From NCBI RefSeq assembly GCF_901709675.1, contig NC_051088.1:9202193-9266192 (forward strand): 64,000 nucleotides of DNA, given 5' to 3'. Origin of the DNA: Syngnathus acus (Eukaryota > Chordata > Actinopteri > Syngnathiformes > Syngnathidae). Positions 39,485 to 63,358 of this stretch are shown here, in pieces. Both the position numbers and the translations under genes were made by a program. How positions within the stretch are numbered: the first letter of the stretch is position 1; each line of letters begins with the position of its first letter. The notes beneath the pieces are model-generated. The model was not told the origin of the DNA. It searched no databases and saw nothing but the letters and a program-made list of their open reading frames with translations.

Positions 39485-39933
39485 ATAGTGGTGGATTGAA
39501 TCACGTTGGGCCTTCAGAGCAGTACCAGCAGTATATTTCTGTCGTGCAATGGATTATGTCGCATCAGAGTGAGCACGGCCCTCCCCGTGGGTGTGTCCTA
39601 ATGTGTTGCCTCTGCACTCCCCTATAAGAGGCTTTCTGAGTTTGCCATGCTCTTAGAACTTGTTTCACTTTCATCATTTCTGTTCTATTTTACCAGACCC
39701 TATTCAAGACCTTTTGAGAGTGACATGTAAAGGTAAGGGGCTGTAAGACACAATATTTTATCAAAATCAACTCTTGGTGTTTTTCAGGACACTCAAAACA
39801 ATCCTTTTTATATATTTACTGAAAACATTATGCATAACTTTGAATCATAAGAATACTCTTTGAAGTTAACAACTCGGCCTATACAGTTTGGCTTAATTGT
39901 ATGTGTTAAATAACGCTCACGTGTATCTTGCCA

Positions 39934-40150
39934 TCACTGATGGTGTGCTGTTGAGGCTCAGCATGCAAGCAGCTTGGGCTCAGTTCCAATTTGTGATGGT
40001 GTGAAATGGGAATGCATGGCTATGGTCTCTTTGTGCACCCTGTGATGGAACTGGTGACCAGAGTCAGCCTGTTGGCTTAAAATCAGCTCGGATAGGCTCC
40101 AGCTCTTCACAACCCCTAAATAGGGCAAGCAGTAGACACGACAGTAGCCT
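39934..40150 (+). repeat. SINE-like interspersed repeat copy (cluster member 3)
   Basis: TCACTGATGGTGTGCTGTTG at the head, GATGGTGTGAAATGGGAATG in the middle and CAGCTCGGATAGGCTCCAGC in the tail place it in the same family. Confidence 0.65.
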
Positions 40151-41758
40151 CCATGGACATGTAAAGACTGCTGTTTAAAAAATAATAAAATGCATTGTCA
40201 CATATTACTTTAGTAGGAGCAAAACAAAGTATTATGTAGAGGCCCCAGAATTTTTTTTATTTCGACAGAGAGAAAAGGGTTTCATCGTTACTTCAATATA
40301 ACTATCAAAAGTCATGCGGTATCTGGTAACAAAGCAAAATTTCCCTAGAAATTGTAGACTCTTGTAAACATTTACTCAGTCATATTTTTATTACAACACG
40401 TGTACATTCCTTCACATCCTTGTGGTAATGTTCTTCTGTGTTTCATTGGAAGAGTATTTCTCTTTTGCATCACAATGTTTTGCTATAGCCCCCATTTTGG
40501 TTTTCAAAAGTGTCAATGACACGACTGTCTCTTATCCACTTCAAAGCATGCTATGGTCCCTATTATCAGTCTGGTTAGTTTTTTTACCTAATACAAACAT
40601 TTGGACAAGTCTTTTTGTACTGTCGTGTAATATTGTGACGATGGTTTCATGTGACTAAAGAGTCACATTAACTCTTGATTCAGGTTGGGCATCGTTTACA
40701 TTTGCACGAATCCGGTTCCGATTCCAGTTATCAGTCCATTTCTGATTCCTAAATCGATTCTGCTTAAAAAAGAAAGATCTAACCAGTTATTTGTGGATAA
40801 AATAATATGAACTTCTCTGTTCTTTAATTTTTTGAATATTTTACTCTTTGTGAATTTTACCATGACATTTTTTCAACAGCACTATATAATGTTTATTTTT
40901 CATGGGGCTGTATTTTTGAGAACATCAAGAATGCAGCAGTTACTTAAAACTATAGAACACTGAATGATGGGCTAGACAAGGGTTATTTTGCTTTAAAAAA
41001 AAAAAAGAAAAAATATATCTGACAAACATGGATGCATTTGAGGGGCAAATGGGAAAATTTATCTAATATAAGCAAATGCTTTGTGTTATGCATGTACTGT
41101 ATATACTGTTTGTGATATTAGATTAGATTCAAATGTATTGTCAATGTACAGCACAAGTACAGTACAGCGAAAAGAACTTTGACATCCAACCAGAAATGCA
41201 AAAAGCAGTAAAGTGCAGAGTAAAAAGTAATACTGAGCAGTAGGTAGAGTGCAATCAGGTAAATATGAGGTAAGTTATACTATGCGGGATAATATACATG
41301 AGGCACGAGTACGGAAACTAGCTAAGTATTTACAATAAGGTGCAGTAGAACAAATATTTGCAGGCGGTACTAGAATGCTAATTGTAAATATAGGGTTACA
41401 TATATGCAACATAGTGTCAGTATAACCAGATATGAACAGATATGTACAAGCGGAGTAAAAATGAGGTAAACGTTAGAATTTGTGTTACTTCCAGTTTAAC
41501 TTGTTGCATCAATGTTGACATTAGACATCCAATTCTAACTTTGGGTCCGGATCTGCCCCAGTTTTAAGATGCTAGGCAAGATATGTTAGGCCGCCTCTAG
41601 CGGAGGGCAACAGCCGCTGCCGTGGGGTCTCGACAGGCGGAGCTTAAGATCCGCGTTAAGGGCCTAGCACAAGTCCAGAGTCGCTGCTGAAGTAATTTTG
41701 ATCCTAATATTTTAACCGGCAAAAGCAGGTGCTACCATCAACAAGTTCTATGAGATAC

Positions 41759-41988
41759 TATTGTAATTTCTGGACCATAAACTACAGCCGATAAGCCACA
41801 CCAGCTGAAATTAGGGGAAAATCCTGTTTTGTTCCTATATAAGGCACACTGTACTATAAACCGCAGGTGTTTAATGTTTATATATAAGAGAATATGTACA
41901 AATGCATAGATAAGCTGCACTGGACTATACACCTTAGGGTTCAAAGGTTGTGCAATAATCAACGGCTTATATTCCGAAAAATACGGTA
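41759..41988. mobile_element. Palindromic MITE-like element
   Basis: The left end reads TATTGTAATTTCTGGACCAT and the right end GGCTTATATTCCGAAAAATA then CGGTA; with allowance for decay they are inverted repeats of the form TACGGTAATTTCCGGACTAT. Inside are AAGCCACACCAGCTG, TAAGGCACACTG and AAGCTGCACTGGACTAT, typical of a short teleost DNA transposon with TACGGTA ends. The superfamily is not determined, and no clear target duplication is seen. Confidence 0.5.
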
Positions 41989-42547
41989 TTTGGCCAGTCG
42001 GCTTTCCAAGAATATCTCATTAGTCAACGAGGTAAATCATTGCATCAATATAGGAGTGTACAAATACACAAGCTGTTTCCTCAACTGCAACTCCTTAGCT
42101 TCTGCTTTTCTGCAACTCAATTTTCTTGCTGCCCATAGTGTCCTCCAAAATAATTTGTCTCCATACCATGCCCAACAGTCACATGCCTAGAAGAAAATAA
42201 AATGTGTTCTTTGTCAGCAGGTCTACTTTTCAGACTGATGTATTTTCCTGTCGTACTATTTAAGCGGAAAACTGACATCCTCCATCTGTGATCTTTTCTC
42301 TGTAGGAGACCACAAGATGTGTTGCCTTATAAAGCACCAGAGCAGCCTTAAGAAGCACTAAGCAGGGTGGATGCATGGAATACAGTACACAAGAAATTAG
42401 TATTTTTTAATTGCAGAGACCCAGCTGGATTAAGACCTTGGAACACTTCAATTTGGCCTGCTGCCTTAAGCTGTTTTACAAGTAGCTTACATTGCCCTCT
42501 CCAAGTAGTTTTCACATTCCTACCCCATCTGCAGCCCAAGACCCTCA

Positions 42548-43370
42548 ATGGTCAATGCCGATGCCTCCTTCAGCTCCAGGCAGGAGCTCCTTGACCTTCG
42601 TAGCCTCCCACTGAGCAGGGGTCCCTCTCTGGACACCCCCAGCCCTGAGGACTCTCACATAGACAACCTCACAGACTCGGAACCCAGACGCATCGATGGT
42701 CCGGTTCAACCATGTATTCTCACTGGAGTTTCAAGCTTTCCGGGACAGATTTATCAGGCGCAAACGTCCCTTTGCGCAGAGTCACAGATTAGATTAAATC
42801 AATCCGCCACAGACTCGGATCAGCTTTGCGGCTGGGGGGCTCTGACGCCCAAAGCTATCCAAGTCTTCAACACTCCTCGTTGGGTGTTGTTTTTCCTGTG
42901 CGTGGCCTCTTTCCTCCAGGGGATGATTATCAATGGCTTCATCAACACAGTGGTGACAACCATCGAGAGACGCTTCGACCTACCAAGCTACCAGGCGGGC
43001 CTCATTGCCAGCACCTACGACATAGCGGCATGTATTTGCTTGGCCTTTGTCAGCTACTTTGGCGGGACGGGCCACAAGCCTCGCTGGCTCGGTTGGGGGG
43101 TGCTTCTCATGGCTCTGGGTTCTCTCATCTTCGCCTTGCCTCACTTCACCACGCCACCTTACCAGGTCAGCCTGTCCAAGCAAAGTGGAATGTGCTCTGC
43201 CAACCGGACCAGCCCTTGCCAGTACCAAGAGGGAGGCGGATTGTCCAGCTATCGCTTTGTGTTCATGCTGGGACAATTTCTCCACGGTGTGGGCGCGACA
43301 CCCCTTTACACGCTGGGAGTCACGTATCTGGATGAAAATGTCAAGTCAAATTACGGGCCTGTTTACACTG
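42548..43370 (+). CDS. slco4a1: slco4a1 coding exon 1: N-terminal tail and membrane segments 1-4
   Basis: Encodes residues 1-274 and one base of the next codon. The exon probably begins upstream at 42535, just after CATCTGCAG, giving 13 untranslated bases before ATG. The donor is ACACTG then [36 protein letters not shown] and [19 protein letters not shown] are family hallmarks. Confidence 0.95.
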
Positions 43371-43735
43371 GTGAGTCACATTTTGGGATTGATTCAAAAC
43401 ATTTACAGCACAAGATGGTTAGAAAATGTAGTCTGTATTCTATGATATTGACTGTTTTAGTTACCATATCAAAATCGCAACTTGCATGATGCCGATACCA
43501 AAACTGTAATGTGACCTGCTTTATGATACCTGATCCGTTTTTGAACAAAGAAGCTTGGAGAAAAGTGACACGTAAATCACAGAGGAGAAAGTACCTGAAG
43601 TGACACACATGCTTTCACTTTTTGTCCCCAGGGATATTTTATACTGCAGCCATTGTAGGTCCAGCAGCAGGTTATCTACTCGGGGGTTACTTCCTCAACA
43701 TTTACACTGAGATCAACCTTACGTGAGTCTGATTA

Positions 43736-43766
<31 letters not shown>

Positions 43767-46700
43767 GGAAGACTTAGTTGACTTTTATTTTGGTACAATT
43801 TTCATGTTTATTGCAATACATTTGATTTGAATCAGCTTCTTTTTGCTGTATTTAAGCATATTGTAATGTTCTGACTCTGCATCATATTCTTCTAATACTA
43901 AATATTATTTGAGGAATAAAACACGTCTCACTTTTGCGGAACACTTAGCCCTACAATACCACCATTTTGATATTGGTCATGAGCAAAGTCTTTTTCAAGT
44001 GGTACTAGGTAAAAAGATTGAGAATGACTGGACTGGTCAAGTCGGCCTAAAGTTTCTGAGGTTCGGGTTTGCATCATGACTCTTGTGTTGCTTGCTAAAA
44101 ATGCAAAATCATTTTTTCGAAAGAAATACTCACTGTAATTTGTGTGTGTATGGCAACAGGACAGACATGACTCCAGAGAACCCTCTGTGGGTTGGTGCTT
44201 GGTGGATCGGCTTCCTACTAGGAGGAGCAGCAGCTCTTTTGGTGGCGTTCCCCATCCTGGGCTACCCAAGACAACTGCCAGGTACTCACTGAATACATTT
44301 ACACACGTATTAATTACAGTAAACATGCAAGTAGCATATTATTAAGACAAATGACAAATGTATTGAAATTGAATAGTAATTGCTACTTGGTTTCAAATAA
44401 TCTTCTTCTTGAGATAGATTTTTGTTATCTCGTGTGACATCAGCATTGAATTTGGTTCTTCCAGGCTCTCAGGAGCACAAGGCCATGCGGGTGTCTGAGG
44501 CCCACCAGCTCAAAGACGGCAGTCACACCACAGCTTCAGACCCTCAGTTTGGAAAATCAGTCAAAGACATGCCAAAGTAAGTTAAACGTAGCTCTACTTT
44601 ACAGTTCAATATTTTGTCATGTACTGTTGTATCCTTAATACATATATTCAATATAAAATATTTGCCCTGTTTTCCAGATCTGTGCTGCTCCTCTTAAAGA
44701 ATCCCCCTTTCTTGTTTTTGTGCTTGGCTGGTGCGACGGAGGCCACCCTCATTGCTGGCATGTCTACATTTGGTCCAAAATTCTTAGAGGCTCAGTTTAG
44801 CCTCAGCGCATCTGAAGCTGCCACATGGTTTGGTGAGTGACGAACATATTACGCTGTTAAGGAATAAATTCAAACTAGCATTCATTCTATGAAAGTGAAT
44901 CCTTTTTCCTCCTTTGCTCATATTTTCCAGGTTACATGGTGGTACCCGCGGGAGGAGGGGGCACGTTCCTGGGAGGCTATATCGTAAAAAAACTGAAGCT
45001 CCGCTGCCGAGCCATCATTCGTATTTGCATGCTCTGCGCTACGGTCAGTCTGATGGCCATCTTCATCTTTCTCATCTACTGCCCCAATGTGCCATTGGCC
45101 GGAATCACCGCGCCATACCAGTCTGCTGTCAAGAGCCCCAAGGACCAGTTCAAACAGCTCAATGTTCTACCTAGTCATCTGGGTCCAAGAAATAGGTAAA
45201 CTTTTAGATGTATTGGAACTGTTGGATCATTCTCCCTGATGTTAGATCCAGATCAGAGTAGTTTTAGATTCTATATATGTACATGTGCCAGTCTAAATGA
45301 AGTTGTCAAAGTAATCCTGTTTTGGTTCTCCATTAAAATAGATTTTTTTTTTTACCATATACTGTAGTTTAGGAGAAATGGAAGCACCAACTAACTTTCT
45401 TTGTGTTCCATCCTGGCTGCCGGTTAATTCCTTCAGCAGCTCTTCTGTAACAGAGAGCTTGACAGTGAGCTGCAATGAAGGTTGTAGCTGTGTCTGGGAG
45501 TTGTACAACCCCGTCTGCGGTGCGGATAACATCATGTATTACTCACCCTGCCATGCTGGCTGCACCTCCGTCAACCACACTGAGGACTCCACGGGCAAAA
45601 AGGTTGGTGTTTTTTTTTTTTTTTTTCTTCAAAGCTTCATTCAAACCACTCTGGATGGATGAATAGAAAAACTAAAGATAATGAAGAGCTGACCAGTGTG
45701 TCATCTCGCACCCTGTGGCATGTGCCTTAGGTGTACTCCGGATGTAGCTGTGTGGTTGTGGCTAATGCCTCTTTGGACCAGAATGGATTCGCTATGGCAG
45801 GAAAGTGTGGCAGCAGATGCCAACACATGTCAGCCTTCCTCTCATTCTTTTTCATCATCATCTTCTTCACCTTCCTCTGCAGCATCCCGGCGCTCACTGC
45901 CACACTCAGGTAACATAGGCACATTTTGCATTTTTTACAAGGAAACTGTCAATGTTGTCATAAAGTGCTGTCTTGAGTCATTAATTGGCCATGTTTTCAT
46001 ACTTGCACTGCAACGTGATATCGAGTGTGTGATAATATTTCTAACTATTGTGCCGTTTTAGGTGTGTGCCAGACAGTCAGAGATCCTTCGGGCTCGGCAT
46101 CCAGTGGATTGTGGTGCGCACATTTGGTAAGATTCATGGATGTTTTCAGGTTCACTTTGAGTCATGGAGATTTATAGCAGGTCTTCCCTGCAGTTCCCCA
46201 AGTACGATTTACTTTTCAGTCAAGGTCGTGGCAACGATCAACCTGCTTTGATGGCGTTAGAATCCAATCATTGCACGTCCTGAATGCTCTAATTTAGAAT
46301 CCAATCATTGCACGTCCTGAATGCGCTATTATGTCAAAGCACAGCACCTGAGAATACTATCAGTGCTGAATGTAGCACAAACACAATATGAGAGGTGGTC
46401 ATTCGAGGTAATCATGACGACTCCTTAATACAAATCAGTGTACCAGCTCAGTCATTTGGAAGCTGCCTGCTTTTTTAAGGTTCAGTGTCCACATATTATC
46501 GGGTTGGTTTAAACCTGATTTGACTCTCACCATGTCAACCTGTCACTTGCCTTTTCTCACAGGGGGTATTCCTGGACCTATCGCATTTGGCTCCATGATT
46601 GACATTTCCTGCTTACTGTGGCAAGATCAGTGTGGAGAGCAGGGCTCCTGCTACCTCTATCAGAACTCAGCCATGAGCCGATACATGCTCCTTGCTGGGG

Positions 46701-46972
46701 TCATTTATAAGGTAAATGCTTACTCAGCGGTGTTCTTGATTTATAATGAACTAGACTGCTTGGTGGAAATGTGGCTTAGGTGATGTCACTGTTTCTTTCA
46801 GGTTTTGGGGACAATCTTCTTCTTACTGGCCAGCATCTTGTACAAGGCTCCTCCAGAATCACCTCAGAGCAGCCGGGAAAGCAGTGACCATGAAACTAGC
46901 GACAAGAGCAACTTTCCCGTGAAAGAGCTTGCTGCAGACGGTGTCATCGTCAACCCACATGCCAGGTTGTGA
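42548..46972 (+). CDS. slco4a1: Solute carrier organic anion transporter family member 4A1 (11 coding exons)
   Basis: OATP4A1 is a plasma-membrane transporter that carries organic anions such as thyroid hormones, prostaglandins and bile acids without sodium. Exons: 42548-43370, 43632-43722, 44160-44281, 44465-44576, 44678-44832, 44931-45195, 45437-45602, 45731-45909, 46062-46126, 46563-46711 and 46802-46972. All introns are GT-AG and the total of 2298 bases is 766 codons with the stop, so 765 residues against 722 in human. A charged N-terminal tail of about 110 residues precedes 12 expected membrane segments (first about 112-137). The OATP signature region [12 protein letters not shown] lies near residues 313-324. 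A cysteine-rich Kazal-like domain starts near residue 535 in the large extracellular loop. Stretches such as [35 protein letters not shown] and ATEATLI are shared with human SLCO4A1. The start is the first ATG after a likely acceptor (CTGCAG, 42529-42534). 5' untranslated exons are not identified. Confidence 0.96.
43632..43722 (+). CDS. slco4a1: slco4a1 coding exon 2
   Basis: Encodes [20 protein letters not shown] and on to EINL, a membrane segment close to human. Acceptor TTGTCCCCAG, donor GTGAGT. Confidence 0.95.
43736..43762. repeat. (GT)n in slco4a1 intron 2
   Basis: A short GT run 14 bases after the exon 2 donor. Confidence 0.9.
44160..44281 (+). CDS. slco4a1: slco4a1 coding exon 3: OATP signature
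   Basis: Encodes the [15 protein letters not shown] signature region and the following membrane helix to GYPRQLPG. Acceptor GGCAACAG, donor GTACTC. Confidence 0.95.
44465..44576 (+). CDS. slco4a1: slco4a1 coding exon 4: central cytoplasmic loop
   Basis: Encodes a polar loop with [20 protein letters not shown]; human has MHQLKDSS and NPDFGKT here. Acceptor GTTCTTCCAG, donor GTAAGT. Confidence 0.94.
44678..44832 (+). CDS. slco4a1: slco4a1 coding exon 5
   Basis: Encodes [20 protein letters not shown] and [20 protein letters not shown], membrane segments 7-8. Acceptor TGTTTTCCAG, donor GTGAGT. Confidence 0.95.
44931..45195 (+). CDS. slco4a1: slco4a1 coding exon 6
   Basis: Encodes [19 protein letters not shown], the ninth membrane segment and the first part of the extracellular loop ([14 protein letters not shown], then [10 protein letters not shown]). 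Acceptor ATATTTTCCAG, donor AATAG then GTAAAC. The loop is longer than in human. Confidence 0.9.
45437..45602 (+). CDS. slco4a1: slco4a1 coding exon 7: Kazal-like domain, first half
   Basis: Encodes [19 protein letters not shown] through [20 protein letters not shown]; the cysteine spacing matches the SLCO Kazal-like domain. Two other in-frame acceptors exist: CAGCAG gives a start at 45440, and TACTGTAG after a long T tract gives a start at 45368. Donor GTTGGT. The 3' limit is firm; the 5' limit is one of these three. Confidence 0.82.
45731..45909 (+). CDS. slco4a1: slco4a1 coding exon 8: Kazal-like domain, second half, and membrane segment 10
   Basis: Encodes [23 protein letters not shown] and the helix through [17 protein letters not shown]. 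Acceptor GTGCCTTAG, donor GTAACA. Confidence 0.95.
46062..46126 (+). CDS. slco4a1: slco4a1 coding exon 9
   Basis: A 65-base exon encoding [20 protein letters not shown], closely matching human [20 protein letters not shown]. Acceptor GCCGTTTTAG, donor GTAAGA. Confidence 0.94.
46258..46324. repeat. Tandem duplication in slco4a1 intron 9
   Basis: Two 30-base identical units (both containing CCAATCATTGCACGTCCTG) repeat at a period of 37 bases, 46258-46287 and 46295-46324. Confidence 0.9.
46563..46711 (+). CDS. slco4a1: slco4a1 coding exon 10
   Basis: Encodes [14 protein letters not shown] and [13 protein letters not shown], then [12 protein letters not shown], the region around the eleventh membrane segment. 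Acceptor TTTCTCACAG, donor GTAAAT. Confidence 0.95.
46802..46972 (+). CDS. slco4a1: slco4a1 last coding exon
   Basis: Encodes [15 protein letters not shown], the last membrane segment, and a polar cytoplasmic tail rich in Ser, Glu and Asp that ends HARL and TGA. The tail is not conserved with human and carries no PDZ-type end. Acceptor TTTCTTTCAG. Confidence 0.94.
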   Translation, partial: VLGTIFFLLASILYKAPPESPQSSRESSDHETSDKSNFPVKELAADGVIVNPHARL

Positions 46973-48335
46973 CACCGGCGACTCATCTGCGGAGTCTTGG
47001 TTTAAGTGGCCGGTGCTTCTTCTTTGATACATTCAGCCATAGGGAGGTTATTGTTCCCCAACATTCAAGAGAAACTTCTCTCTCTGTTCTTCGTTATCAG
47101 TTCCACAGACATACATCATCTTTAAATGACAAGTTAAAGGCAAAGAAAGTGTACTCACTTGATATAAAGCATGAGGAGTGCATGAATGCTCAGAAGAGAA
47201 TAGAAGTCAAGTCCTTTGCAATACCAAATGTTTTCCACCACAACAGATGAATCGCTTTTCCATTCATTTCAGTTGGCCTCAATTTACGACCGTTTCAAGT
47301 CACAAACAAGGTTCCACAAGGTTCCACAACAAGGTAATCGAAGGTTCCACTGTATTTTCAGAATAATGGTGGAATCGGTAGCAAAGCTCAAAAGTCTGGA
47401 AAGTCTTTCAAACATATCAGGATGATCGCAATGGTTAGTATCAGAAGCAGCTAAGACTAAAGCTCACAATGTTCATGGGAAAGAACCACGTTGACTTTGA
47501 AAGTTGACATGATGGTTGAGGTAACTCGAATCTAACAGACGTTTGGTTAGATTTGCATAACATACTTTGCCAGATGATACTGTTGCCACACTCCCCGTAA
47601 TTGCCCCTCGCAAAAAAAGCCATGCCTTTACGTTGTTTTCCAAATCCTTTTTTTTTCGTCACTTTCAGTAATCTTCCGTTTGGCAAAGTTGGCAACCACA
47701 ACAGTTCAAACATACAATCAGAACGGAAAAGCACATTTGTATTCTTGATATATCTATTTGAACTCGTGTAGGCAAGCTTTTTTTTTTTTTCCAGTCGTAA
47801 ACCACTGTTGGTTTCTGAGGGTTTTTTTTTTATTTGAGTTGCCCTGCTGAGCAGATTTAAGAGGTAACGGCTCATTAGGTTCTCCTTGATGCCCTACACA
47901 TAAGTACCTGCACTTTAATCGAACATTTAAAAAGAAAAAAGGAAAATTGTAATGGAGTTTCTTAACTGCAATCAAAATGTGAATACAAATGTGCCAAAGC
48001 TGCTTTATCCTTGTAAGATATCCAAACAGATGATGAACTGTATTGGATTACCGCATTTATTGTTTCACCATCAATGTTTAATGTTCCAATGAATACTGCT
48101 TTCATCCCCATCTAACTGTTGTTGACAAAAGATGTTGTCTCTTGTTGTTATGGGTGGACTTCCTATTATTGTATGTTGCCGGTGTACTTACTGTTAGCTG
48201 TGCTTTTCAAAGTTTTTGTTTTTTGGTTTATTTGTACAAAATGTTCTTTTAAGGAAGCTAAGCTGAGTGAATGTATTTTTATGCACTGTTTGAAAGATGT
48301 CAAGTGTTTTATAATTAAAGCTTCAGATAAAATTG
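46973..48335 (+). other. slco4a1: slco4a1 3' untranslated region (inferred)
   Basis: No AATAAA was seen after the stop until an ATTAAA at 48314-48319, followed by a T/GT-rich stretch (CCTGTTTTTCTTTAC). That makes a likely 1.36-kb 3' UTR with cleavage near 48335. A short transposon end (AAGGTTCCACTGTA near 47341) lies inside it. Confidence 0.5.
48314..48319 (+). terminator. slco4a1: Polyadenylation signal ATTAAA of slco4a1
   Basis: ATTAAA is the commonest variant of the poly(A) signal. It is followed within 20-40 bases by a T-rich downstream element. Confidence 0.5.
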
Positions 48336-49659
48336 CCTGTTTTTCTTTACTTTTTTTTGTTCTGATTTAACAAGATTAGATTAAGTTCGATACATTTTGC
48401 AGGTTTGGATAAATGTCATTCTCAGAATAATCAAAATGGAATTTGATGGTTGTGGGGGGTTTTGCAAGCAACATTTTATTTTATAATGGCAATGGACCAA
48501 ACTTTAAACAATTATCTGACATATTAACAAGACATTCCATTCAACTTGCCAAACACAGGTAAGGTGCATTTTCAATCTGATTAGTTACAAACAGACTGGA
48601 CAATAAATCCAGCTTTATTGCCAGAATCCTCATGAACATACAGTGCTGCCAAGAGGAACGCTACAGAACTGTGAAAGTAGACTGAAATAATCAAATATTT
48701 GGAACAAATTGGTAGAGTAGCTCTGTTAGTGCTTGTCAGAGGAGGCTTAACTGGACCTCACGTCCCACCAATGAATTAGTGGTGAAGTACATCAGAAATT
48801 AGCTTCATGGTTTATTAACCGCTAAAAACTAAGTGCTGTAAGGTCTCCCTCTGAAATGAAGCTCTCAGACTCAGATATATTCCATCAATCTAAAGAAGAG
48901 GCAACCATTTTTGCACACGTAGAAAAAAATTTATTCTTGAAGATGAAGGTACGATTACATGAAGGTATTTAGAGACACTTCTTTGGCGAGTAGCAAACAT
49001 GCCAGTGAGGTGTTTTTTGTTTTTTTTTGCAAAATATGGATTGTGAATCCTGTGAGATAAATCTAAATGTTACAGAATGTGATCATGTTAGGTTCATGTT
49101 ACTTTGTTAAGTGTGCAGTTGAGCTGCTTTTGTTGTGAATGAGGTCTGAACATGCTTTGTCCACTTCCATCTCATGCTTTTAGTGCTACCGTGGATGCTT
49201 TTTTTAATTTGCAACAAGATCCCACATTGGAAATTAACTTTCAGATGTCAGTTATTTTGGAACCTTTAAATCTGAAATAAGTCAGCTGCATTTTGTTGCA
49301 TATTCTCATTTAGTACAGAGGAAACATATCAACAGCTTACCTAATTGGTGCATGGAAAGCTAAATGAAATTTTCTTGCCTTTTTCAATCTGAAAAGAAGA
49401 AAGGAGACCTGAAATCAACCATTGACATGCCATGCAGGGGCTTCAGAATGGTTAAATAAGCTTCTCTTGGGGAAAATGCAGGCTGAGTAATGATCTGCAA
49501 CCTGCGAATTTTGGCTAATGTCTCTAAATTAGCTGACAATCAAACCACTATTCCATTCACATAATGGCGCATACTAATGGCATTATCATCTTTCATGTTT
49601 GCTTTTTGGAAAGTAAGTAACAAAACATTTAATAAAAGGACATATTTTGTTTATTTTTG

Positions 49660-49850
49660 AATGTGGGAGGAAGCCAGGTGTGGACTCTTATTTGTACACA
49701 GGTACAAATTTGAGAATGGTTGTAAGCGCCCTGCAGTTGGCCACCAACCATTCCAATGTGTAATCTGGATCTCGGACAAAGTCAGTTGAAGATCTAGCAT
49801 GCCCATGAAACTAATCACATTACACAGGAAGGAAAATGGATGGATGGACT
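49660..49850 (+). repeat. Diverged interspersed repeat tail
   Basis: GTGGGAGGAAGCCAGG at the start, GCCCTGCAGTTGGCCACCAA in the middle and GAAAATGGATGGATGG at the end follow the order of the 34.5-kb copy. Confidence 0.5.
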
Positions 49851-50554
49851 GTTACATTTTGTTATTTTTCTCCTGTCATCAAAAGTGATTTGCTTTCATT
49901 TGTCCAGCCGTATTTTAACAGTAAACTACTTTCTTGATCCTGAACATGACAGACCATACCATTTTTTTTTCTGGAAGTGAAGTTAGGAAAATGAATGAAA
50001 AATGAAAATATACGTTCCTCTAATCCTCCTCCTCTTTCTTTTTTAAATCTGATGTTTGTCCTGAATTGCATTCTGTTCTTCCTTGCTACCATGTGTTTAT
50101 GTGGGGTGTTGAGTGTCAGGGTTTGATTAAAAGTGAAAATGTACACATTGAAATCAGGCTGAAACACACCACATTGTGAACAAAGTTGTGATATGAATTC
50201 TTTCCTGATGCACTAACAACTTTGCTTTCTACAGTATGTGTAATTACAAGAAATGATGGGCAAAATAATACCACTCATCAATTTACCCTTGAGTGGAGAA
50301 CTAGATACAGTCAGTACACCTCATTCCTTTTAAGTGTAGAACACCCTATACCTTGAAGGTTTAACTCAAATAGAAATAAATATTACAAATGAACGCAATC
50401 ATTATTTGTTCTATTTATGCAAAGTATTAAACAGGTGTTAAACTCAAGGCTGGGGGGCAAATCTGCCCCCCCACCCCTCCTATTATGTGACAAATCATGT
50501 GCGTCGACTTCATGTTTCTTGCTAAAGTACCAAAATTTGTCTTTTTGACTTTTA

Positions 50555-50726
50555 ATAACATTGCGATATTGCAAGCATTTTTCGCTACCAACTTCCCTTT
50601 TAAAATAAACTAAAACGTAGTAGAACAAACTTGTCTTTTCATAACATTGCGATATAGCAAGCATTTTTCACTACCAACTTTCGTTTTCAAAATAAATTGA
50701 AAAGTAGTAGGACAAACATTCTTTTG
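50555..50726. repeat. 86-bp tandem duplication
   Basis: Two diverged copies (from ATAACATTGCGATAT at 50555 and again at 50641) run on through CAAGCATTTTTC and CTACCAACTT. They differ at roughly one base in ten. Confidence 0.85.
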
Positions 50727-51030
50727 ACTGGCTTCTGATTTCAAAACTACTCGTTCATGAATTTGTTGTGTATATGTGATAGTACAAGAGGCCCTTCAAG
50801 GGAAACCATAACTACGATATGGCCTCTGCCAAAAATGAGTTTTGCACGTCTGCATTAAAACATTCCTTATTGTGTTACGGTACATCCCAGACAAAGACAG
50901 TGTTCGTTCCGAGTGCGTATTTTGTCCATGTTCAGTTGTAAATCACCAGGTCAAAATTATGAACAATATTTGCTTCTGGGTCACGTGACCATTTTGGCAT
51001 CTTTGCCAAGCAGGGCAGAGGTGGGCAGCG

Positions 51031-63358
<12,328 letters not shown>

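Larger units (their letters stand above)
48336..51030. other. Intergenic space between convergent slco4a1 and kcnq2, including the kcnq2 3' UTR
   Basis: No coding exon is seen. The minus strand has several AATAAA words (near 48478, 48932 and 49640), any of which might end kcnq2, so its 3' UTR could be up to about 2.5 kb. A diverged interspersed repeat tail lies at 49660-49850 and an 86-bp tandem duplication at 50555-50726. Confidence 0.45.

Noticed and set aside
41110-41470. Stretch with TTGTCAATGTACAGCACAAG and AGTAAAGTGCAGAGTA
   Set aside because: Words recall a dispersed fish repeat, but no terminal structure or family could be assigned from sequence alone.
42826-43335. 169-codon frame inside slco4a1 exon 1
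   Set aside because: It is a shifted-frame shadow of the transporter exon, whose own frame matches SLCO4A1 throughout.
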